Assembly: GCA_947311845.1 (NCBI GenBank) | Contig: CAMZMU010000063.1 | Span: 58,230,902 to 58,294,901, forward strand | Source of the DNA: Poa pratensis | Taxonomy: Eukaryota > Streptophyta > Magnoliopsida > Poales > Poaceae | Reading direction: 5' to 3' | DNA: 64,000 bases | Part shown: piece by piece, positions 56,165 to 64,000 of the stretch | How the letters are laid out: the number at the start of each line of letters is the position of its first letter | Position numbering within the stretch: the first letter of the stretch is position 1 | Position numbers and translations under genes: made by a program | Notes under the pieces: generated by a model | Databases searched by the model: none | What the model saw: only the letters and a program-made list of their open reading frames with translations | What the model was told of the DNA's origin: nothing

Positions 56165-58178
56165 GGGCATCTCCAGCCGCCTCCCCCAGGGCCCAAAAAA
56201 CCGCCGAAATGGTCTGGGAGCGCCGTTTTCCACCCAGTCGGCCCCCCAGGAGCCCAAATAGCGCCGGATCGGCGGAAAATTGCGCCGGCGCTCCCAGGCC
56301 AAACCCAGCCCACCGGGTTCGGCCTGGGGGGGCGAAATGGCGTGAAACGGAATGTGGGCCAGAGCTGTCAGTGGGATAGGCGAAATGGCGCGGAATCACG
56401 GGCGGAAAAACGCTTCGTCGTCATCTCCTTGGCTCCCGCGCTGGTCAAAAGCCTGCCGGAGTAATGGCCGTGGACTGCCGCGCCGTTCAGCGGCGGCCGA
56501 CGCGTCCAGTCGATTGCCACGCGCCGGAGTAATGATGCGCCACCGTCTCGCCTCCCTCTGCGCCTATTTATTCCCCGCATCTCGCCGTGGCAAGGCGCAC
56601 CATTCCCCATCTCTCCATCTCTCTCCTTCCCCGAGCAAGAGCAATGGCCGAGCGATACCCCGGAGATGAAGCTGCGGCGAACGGCTTCGGCCGGCGTTTC
56701 CTGCACCCGGAGGAGGCCCGCATGTTGTACGAGGCCGGGTACCCTACGCCGCCGGACATGCGGGTCCCCGGCGAATGGCACCTGAGCGCCGGAGGCGTCC
56801 CCGTTCCGCCGCCGCCAGAAGGAGCGGATCGCGTCTACGCGATCCAGGACGTCCTCGCCGGGCTCTCCGAAGAGCAGGCGGCGGACCCGCGCTGGGATCC
56901 GGCGAACGCCGCCTTCTGGACGGCGTACTTCCTCGAGCGCCACCGCCGCGAGCTGGAGGACACCAACGACAACGGCCCCGTCGCCGGCCGGAAGAACGCC
57001 GGGGGGCGGAATCAGTGGTGGAGCGCTCGAGGGCGTACCCTCGCGTACGTCCTCGAGCACATCCACGCCGGGAACCAGCCCCGGCTCACCATGCCGCCGC
57101 GGCAGGCGCCGACGCCTCGACGCCGCTTCACCTCCTGGCTGCCCAGGAGGATGGGGACGGCTTCTTCGTCGTCTTCCTCTGGCCCGCTCTCCAGCGGGTC
57201 CCCGCACACGCCGACGCTCGCTCGGGTCAAGCCCGAGCCGGAGGACACGCCGCGCGGCGTCGTCCTCAACTCCGGGCGCCGCGTCCGGTCGCCGCCAAGA
57301 AGGCCCAGCAGCGGGATTCGCATCAATGAGCCGCACCGCGCACCGTCGACGCCCCGAGGCCACCTTCGCCTCGTCAGGCCCAAGAAGGAGCCTGGCACCG
57401 GCGGCGCCACCTCCAAGAAGAAGAAGGCGGCGGTGGAGTGGGTGGCGCCACCGGAGTACGTCCGGGCGGCCATCAAGGCGGAGGCGCCGGACGACGACGA
57501 GGAATTCCCCGGCGAGCAGAACGCCGTCACCGCCTCCATGCAGGACGCCGCGCCACCCATGGTCGCCGCCGAGGAGTGCTCGGACGAGTTCATCTTCGAA
57601 TGGTCGCGCAACCAGCACGCCCAGGAGGAGATTGCGCTCCAGCAGCGCCTTCTCGACGAGGCAGCGGCCAACCGCCGTCGCGTCGCCGCACGCCGGCCTC
57701 CTACTCCCCTCGTCAGGCGAGCGGCGAGGTGATCGTCCTCGACGACAGCGACGACGACGGCGCGTGGTTCGGCGGCGGCGCCAACAACAACGAGGCCGGG
57801 CCGAGCCACTTTGGCGGTGGCGCGCCACCGAGCGACGACGACGACGACGGCGGCGACTACACGGCGTTCTATAGCCGGCTGGGCATGTAGATCGCCGTGT
57901 TTTAGTTTATGTTTAAGTTTTCGGCTTATATTATGTAATGAACAATGCGAAATTCGCTTATATAGTATGAATTTCGCCTAAGTTTAACGAATTTCGCTTA
58001 TGTTTGATGAATTTCGCCTAACTGTTTTTTTTTTTGAATTTTTTTCGGCCCAGTCCTGGGTTTGGTCACGGCTGGGAAATCGCCGAACCCAGGGCGTCGA
58101 ATTGCGCCGGCGCTCCCCCAGGCCGTCCAAAAAGGCGCCGTTTTTCGGCCTGGGGGGGCCGAACGGCTGGAGATGCCC
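56165..58178 (+). mobile_element. Harbinger-like cargo element, 2.0 kb, TAA target duplication
   Basis: Terminal inverted repeats GGGCATCTCCAGCCG (left) and CGGCTGGAGATGCCC (right), with further inverted similarity at CCCCCAGGCC. TAA flanks both ends (56162-56164 and 58179-58181), as expected of PIF/Harbinger. It contains one long ORF with promoter-like and 3' UTR-like flanks but no transposase, so it depends on another element. Confidence 0.8.
56644..57890 (+). pseudogene. cargo ORF of the Harbinger-like element, C-terminally frameshifted
   Basis: From ATG 56644 (MAERYPGDEAAANGFG) one frame runs to 57732. It has WHLSAGGVPVPP, DPRWDPANAAFWTAYFLERHRREL, RNQWWSARGRTLAYVL, Pro/Arg-rich linkers with repeated VKPEPEDT and RPKKEPG motifs, a KKKK basic patch and a Gln/Glu-rich helix. 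The final frame is wrong: another frame gives VIVLDDSDDDGAW...YTAFYSRLGM-stop at 57890, an acidic tail more like the family. The shift lies between about 57650 and 57715 and fits one lost base. I recall similar anonymous Triticeae proteins with KxEP repeats; none has a known function. Strong GC bias makes the opposite-strand frames open as well. Confidence 0.6.
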
Positions 58179-58926
58179 TAAGAACAAAAAATTCGCTCAA
58201 AGAAGAAAATAACTAAAAAAAGCACCCATGTCTAAGATGATCGTGCCAACCCTGATTTAATCTTGGCTTCTCGGTACGAATCCCAAGAACAAAATATTGG
58301 ACGACTTAGGGCGTCGCCTTAGAATGGCGGAACCAGGAGTACAAAATTGTGACGTCAATTCAAAATTATGAAGTCAAATACATTTATTTTTACAAATTTT
58401 GTATTTTTTTCATAAGATTTTTACCCTATATATGAAGCTTTTGCCAAATTGTTGCGTAGTCGACTGACTACACTGGCAAAGTGTGGCTCCGTTATTGTCG
58501 TCTTAGGCATTTTTTTTTTTGAATCGACCTTTATTTCTTTAGGGAAAAAATATGACACCTTTTTTGAGAATTTGAGGACGATATATCTGATGCAACTTAA
58601 ATTCAGCAAATTTGCTAAATTTAGGATTAGGCAATGGGCTTTGGGGCCTAACGAGCCGTCTAGTGCCTCCGGGCTGAGAGTCTGAGACGTATCCATCTGA
58701 TATAAAATCAGGCCTACTCGGTGACCTTGGTGGGCTATTCTAGGGGAGCCGCAGCCACCGAAATCCCGAGCCAACCTACGGCCTGGAGTTCCCACAAAAA
58801 TAAAACTACGGCCAGAGTCAAACTAAAAAAAACTACTGCTTCGAGTGGAGCACAAACACCGGTTCGCCGAGAGCGGTCTGACTCGACCGAACCGGATTAC
58901 CAGACGCGCGGACTCCCTATACCGAG
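58179..58926. other. spacer upstream of ALG12
   Basis: Includes a 10-T run near 58509 followed by AT-rich DNA of unknown origin and a short GC-rich region as ALG12 promoter. No TATA box placed. Confidence 0.35.
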
Positions 58927-61900
58927 ATGGCGCCGCCGTCAACCGCTACGCCGGCGGCAAGGCTACTGAGAGTGTACGGTGAGTTGCTTCGCATCTGCGC
59001 TCTCTCCATCCCGTGCTTTGCTACCGGGCTCCCGGAGCTCTGCAACGCAGGGCTCCGCTTCTGCTGCGGTGAAGTGTTTGGGGGATCTGACGCGCCGGGA
59101 GCTCGCTTGCAGGGTGGGACCTCATGCTCGGTTCGATCGCCGCGTTCTACGCCGTCATGGTGCCCTACACCAAGGTGGAGGAGAGCTTCAATGTGCAGGT
59201 TCGCGTTTGCGCTTCCTCGCTGCTTGAATAGTTCAGACTTCCCAGCTTGTAGTGTCAGTCAGATATGCAGTGTTACGTGATGGAAAGGGTGTTTCTTTTT
59301 CATGATAACTATGGGTTTCTTCTAGATGTATGTGGGAATAGCTACGGATTTATGTTTGGACAACTTTTCCTTAAGGCGTGGTAGTTGATTTGCAGCCATT
59401 TTTCTTTTCAGAATCTGTTTTATTCTGTAATTTTCGTCGTGCAATGAAGTTTCTTGAGCTTTATCTGCCAGTATCAAATTATTACTAGTTAAATATTGGA
59501 TTTGTCCCCTTCAATTGGTTAATTTTTAATCCACTATATTTTTTATGCTTGAATTTGAATGTACTGTCATGCAGTTCCAATGCTTCATCTAACGTCTGAG
59601 TCATTTATTCTATAGGCCATGCATGATATTCTGTACCACAATCATCACATCGATAAGGTAATCTTTGCTGCTGATTTAACTCCAGTTTTACCTCAATCTC
59701 CTTGATGTTTGTTAGTTGATCCCTGAATATTTATCTCTTTCCAATTTGCTGCAGTATGACCATTTAGAGTTTCCTGGCGTTGTTCCTCGGACATTTATAG
59801 GTAATATCATGCTGCCATGAAACCCTTCATTTGCCAGCATTGTACAATATATTCTTTTAAACAACCAGCCGATGCCTGGTTCAAACCTAGTGAGTGACAA
59901 CTGACAAGTAATTGATCTAAACTAGTAAACATTATTTACCGTGTATGTCCCATGATGTTTCATGTTGCGTGTTAATCTAGACAAAGCACGAGACATTAAT
60001 ATCATGTGTTGTTTTCCAGGAGCATTGGTTATAGCTATTCTCTCATCGCCTGCAGTTCTCATAATGCGTGTATTTCATGTTCCAAAGATTTATAGTCTTC
60101 TAGCAGGTGATTATCATGATCTTCAAACATGCTCCATTTCAAGTATAACTTCCTGGTTAACGTAGATTTGACAGGCTGACGTTTCCTGTTCACTTTGTAG
60201 TTCGATTAGTGTTGGGCTGTGTTACCCTGACGACTTTGAGACTTTTCCGAGTTGAGGTATTTCTCTTTCTGTCTCATTGAAAGTTGTCAATGTTAGTTTA
60301 TTGACGATGTTCATATTTACCATTGCCCTATTGGTATGACAGTTGCCCTGAAAATGAGTCGAATTAAATCAGTCAATAAGATTAGTTTCCCTTGAAATGG
60401 AAAGTCAGCGATGCAAAGAAATGGAATCAAAATTGCAACATGAATCTCACTTGTGGTATGGTTTTGTGAGAAAGAGCGAGATGATATGAATGGGGAAAAG
60501 GAGCCGGGTCTTTTTGGTGCATAAAGTGGTTACATTAAAGAAAAAATCCATCTAATTCATTCTGTCCTTTCCTAATCCAACACGGTTTTTCATAAATTTT
60601 CCTAAAGTCCTGACTTAGCAGGCAAGGAAAAGAGTCTTAGGATTAGGACTCTGCAGCCACCATCGCCACTAGCTCTTGTCCATGTGTGTGGCAAAGACTT
60701 AGGCTGCAGGGTCTATGTCAGGCCCCATATAACACTTGTAAAATTTGGATTTATCCATTCAGTAAATCCTTAGTACCATGATCCAAATTTAAGACGGTAT
60801 TTAATTGAAGAATACCCATAATACGTGTATGTGCTCACTGCTCAGTATGCGTCTTGTTTGAAATCCTAGCTTTTCTTGCTTGGTTTGGTGCAGATACACT
60901 GACAAACTGTACTTCTGAACCATCTCAAATTCCAGAGTAAAGTTTCTTCTAGCCCAACAAAACAGAATAAATTAATTGTTGTTCGAGACTTCTGCAGAAA
61001 CTTTTAAGTGCTATGTATAATCATGAATCATTGTATCCACAAATCTCTTTGGCCTGTATTGCTTTGCCCCGCCTTTTTTTCCACTTCTTTTGTATAACAA
61101 TGAGCATATGAGCTGTCACCCTGCCCTTGGCAACATCATGATTTCTTGGCTTATTTTTGACAAACAGGTAAAAAGAAAGTATGGCCGTCATGTTGAAGCA
61201 TTCTTTGTGATACTAACTGCTATCCAGTTTCATGTTTTATTCTACTCAACTCGGCCCCTTCCAAATATCTTAGCTTTAGTTTTTGGTGAGCACACCAACT
61301 GTTATTGTTTTTATATGGAAATACCATCAGTCTATTTAGGAGATTGTAGTATTAATGCAACTCATGTGTGCTTTCTGTTATGCAGTCAACTTGGCATACT
61401 CTTTCTGGTTCAAGGGAAATTACCTACGCACATTAGAGGCACTGGTATGCCATTTTTGGCACCTTTAACTTAGGTTCATTTGTAGTTATCTACGTGCTGT
61501 CTTCACATTTATTTACAGGTTACATGAAGAGAGAGAGGGAGAAATAGTTCATTGCCAATTAATTAAATATACAATAATGTTTCAAAATTTCACCTACTAT
61601 GCATGTAAATATTAAGTACAGAAAATGGGGAGTTTTGGACATTGTGAGATAACTCTTAGTTCTTACTCTGGGTTCAGTAAGTTGTCAAAAAACGAATCTA
61701 TGGGTTCAGTAAAATCTCTATAATTTTACTAAGTTGAAAATTAATTCTTAGTTTCTCCACTTCAAGATCAGTAAAATATGTTTCCTTTTGCTAAACTGTG
61801 TGTAATTCTCCATTTTACTTCCAGATTGTTGCAGCCACTGTTTTTAGATGTGATATGATTCTCCTTCTTGGTACAATAGGGATTGCACTTTTGCTGGTGA

Positions 61901-64000
61901 GTGTCTGGCACTCTTAGAAAGCTGTAATAATATTTCGTAGTCAAGTTTTTATTTACTTTTTTGCATTTTGGATAATGTATGTATTGTTTTGTTGTACTAA
62001 TTATTTGTAAAGTTGGAGCTGCGGACTTAGGTACACTAAGATTTTACTTTGACAATGCCATGACAGAGCAGGTCCTTTTCTCTATTGGAAGCTGTAAAGT
62101 GTTGCATTAGCACCACCCTTTTATGCATTGGTATGTTTCTTTGTACTGCCTTGATTTTTTCCGTGCTAATTTCACTCGGATGTGTATGAAACCTTTGTTT
62201 CGATGTGAATAATCTTCTCAGGTTTCACAGTACTAGTTGACTCGATAATGTGGCGGAGAACCCTGTGGCCAGAATTTGAAGTTTTCTGGTTTAATTCAGT
62301 TCTGAACCGAAGTTCAGAATGGGGTGTATCCTTTATTTTTATTTTTATTTTCTGGAACTGCACTTTACTTCTTTTTTTCATAAAAAAATGCATGTTGAGA
62401 ATGTCTCTAAACAATAATGTTCGCTGATACTTTGCAGTGCACCTTAAGACATACCACCCTTCGTCTTCGTCTTATGAACCAGAAATTGCCCTCTTCTTCC
62501 AACTATACAAGTGTTGTCCTCTTTCATTAACTTTTTTCTGAAACTTTTTATATGCACCAAACCTTCCTGTTAACCTATGTATGCATCATGCATGTGTGAA
62601 AGGATGGAACTTAACATACACATATTAATTGGATTTCAAGAGGTGTCATCTTCTTGTTTCTTGATTCGGTTAAAAGTATCCAAGTGACACTGTTGTGAGG
62701 CACCTACCCCTGTTCTCCATGACTATTATGTACTTCAGACACATTCGTTCCATTGGTACTTCACCTCAGCACTTCCACGCTCCATGCTTGTAGCATATCC
62801 TCTTTGCTTGGTAAGATAAGGTCTCCACGTCAAAAAGTTTATTATACTGGATTTAACTTGCCAAGCAAAAATACATTTAACGCATTAGTCGTTATTTTGT
62901 GATCCTTAAAAAATAGGCAATGTATCTCATCAGGCCTTTCTTTCGATGCCAGGTTGGTGCTCTTCTTGATAGGAGGATAGTGCCATATGTGCTTCCAGTC
63001 ACCTTATTTGTTGTACTCTATTCAAAACTCCCTCATAAGGTTATTCTTAATGTCTTGATACTATTTCAATTTTATATCTGAAGAACATTAAGCTAATCTT
63101 GCACATGATGACTGCTATTTATATCTCAGGAGCTTCGTTTCATAATTGCAGCAATCCCCATGCTTAATGTGTCTGCTTCTCTGGCAGCAAGCAGACTGTG
63201 AGCATAACCATTTTACCATGTTATCTACTTCCTATTATTTTAACAGTGACAAATACAAGATAGGAATGATGATGTCCTTTGTATAACTGCCTTCTGGCAT
63301 CCTTGATGTTATATGGCGTTCCCGCCTGACATGTCATTTTTGTTTTTCTTCGTTTTTTTCCAGATATAATAACAGAAAGAAAACTGGGTGGAATTTCCTT
63401 TATGTTCTCATGCTTGGTGCCTTTCTTGTCAGGTAGACCAATTCAGCCTTGATGATTGTGACATGTTGTCATTTTGAAATAGCGTAATACATGTTACTAT
63501 TGAAAACTAATATATGAATCTTTTAGTGTTGGATATTCTGCTGTGAGTTTCACTGCCTCCTACAGCAATTATCCTGGTGGCCATGCTCTAAAGGCTCTAC
63601 ATGAAGTAGGTGAGCTCTACATAAAAAACTGAAATATGACGACACCAGTTCTGTTCTGTATGCAGAAACTAAAAACTTAGTTACCTATATTTTACCCTGA
63701 ATCACAAGCACCAAATGACAAAATGAGCAGCTTTTGACCTAGTATCCTTCGCTGTTTTAAGCAGTCATGGGTACGTTGACAGTTGGTAACCTTCATTGAT
63801 GCCAGTTTCTTGGACTTTGCATTCCTCTTATACCAGATTCTTCTGTGAAGGAAAAAATTGTTCACATTGATGCTTTTACTGCAATGAGCGGAGTTTCTCG
63901 TTTCTGCGAAAATGAATATCCTTGGAGGTCCGCTACTAAACCTTAAAGTTATCATGGTATCTTGTATATGCGTGTCTCTTTGCTGTTCTCTGGCCGACAT
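58927..64000 (+). CDS. ALG12: ALG12, Dol-P-Man:Man7GlcNAc2-PP-Dol alpha-1,6-mannosyltransferase (3' end outside window)
   Basis: Seventeen exons in phase: 58927-58978, 59113-59198, 59616-59657, 59755-59800, 60020-60106, 60201-60256, 61168-61285, 61386-61444, 61825-61896, 62067-62130, 62222-62325, 62739-62810, 62953-63039, 63130-63197, 63364-63432, 63527-63609 and 63837-63927, giving 418 residues so far of about 490-500 usual. Hallmarks of GT22 mannosyltransferases: [16 protein letters not shown] and [14 protein letters not shown] near the N-terminus (luminal acidic catalytic loop), many hydrophobic segments, [10 protein letters not shown] and [15 protein letters not shown]. The enzyme adds the eighth mannose to the lipid-linked N-glycan precursor in the ER lumen; in Arabidopsis it is EBS4 and supports ER quality control. 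No break was found. Confidence 0.93.

Noticed and set aside
56368..57828. 486-codon minus-strand open frame opposite the 57-kb cargo ORF
   Set aside because: Arg-rich composition artefact of a GC-rich coding strand; the plus strand has the family motifs.

Overview
The window is nuclear DNA from a grass, most likely a Triticeae species (wheat, barley, Aegilops or a close relative). Reasons: genes with many GT-AG introns, GC-rich first exons, and a very high load of plant transposons of types I recognise from Triticeae (solo LTR of the TGATAACCC...GTATCA type, Stowaway, PIF/Harbinger, MULE, RTE and L1-like LINEs). There are no bacterial operons, CRISPR arrays or rRNA genes.

Layout. 0-5.6 kb (minus): a multi-exon gene of the grass 'plant mobile domain / Ulp1-protease N-terminal' type, broken by a 1-nt frameshift and holding a perfect solo LTR in one intron. 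6.4-7.3 kb: decayed gene relic. 8.06-8.72 kb: small poly(A) retroposon. 9.1-10.4 kb (minus): a classical arabinogalactan protein gene. 10.6-17.5 kb: repeat-rich spacer with tandem duplications and the 5' part of a dead Harbinger transposon. 17.9-22.3 kb (plus): plastid-type protein with two GxW (lipocalin-like) halves, apparently frameshifted in exon 1. 23.9-36.9 kb (plus): an intact nine-exon ELMO-domain gene whose third intron holds an RTE LINE, itself split by a 6-kb MULE carrying two intact small genes and a broken transposase. 37.7-43.5 kb: MITE, dead Harbinger transposase, and a Harbinger-like cargo element with a second copy of the same LINE inside. 43.5-51.4 kb: spacer with a perfect 97-bp hairpin and degenerate repeats. 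51.5-55.6 kb (plus): a WRKY12-like group IIc transcription factor with a U6 snRNA pseudogene in its third intron. 56.2-58.2 kb: a 2-kb Harbinger-like element with a cargo ORF. 58.9-64 kb (plus): ALG12 mannosyltransferase, 17 exons visible, running off the right edge.

The host genes look functionally unrelated (cell-wall glycoprotein, plastid protein, small-GTPase regulator, transcription factor, N-glycan assembly). What links them is that four of the five intron-containing genes carry an identifiable insertion in an intron; ALG12, as far as seen, does not. The most interesting material is the accessory DNA: nested transposons datable by their target-site duplications, a GRF-zinc-finger gene inside a chimeric MULE, a cargo-ORF family shared by two Harbinger-like elements, and a very young foldback. 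All coordinates were read by eye from the sequence. Family names rest on remembered motifs, not on a database search.
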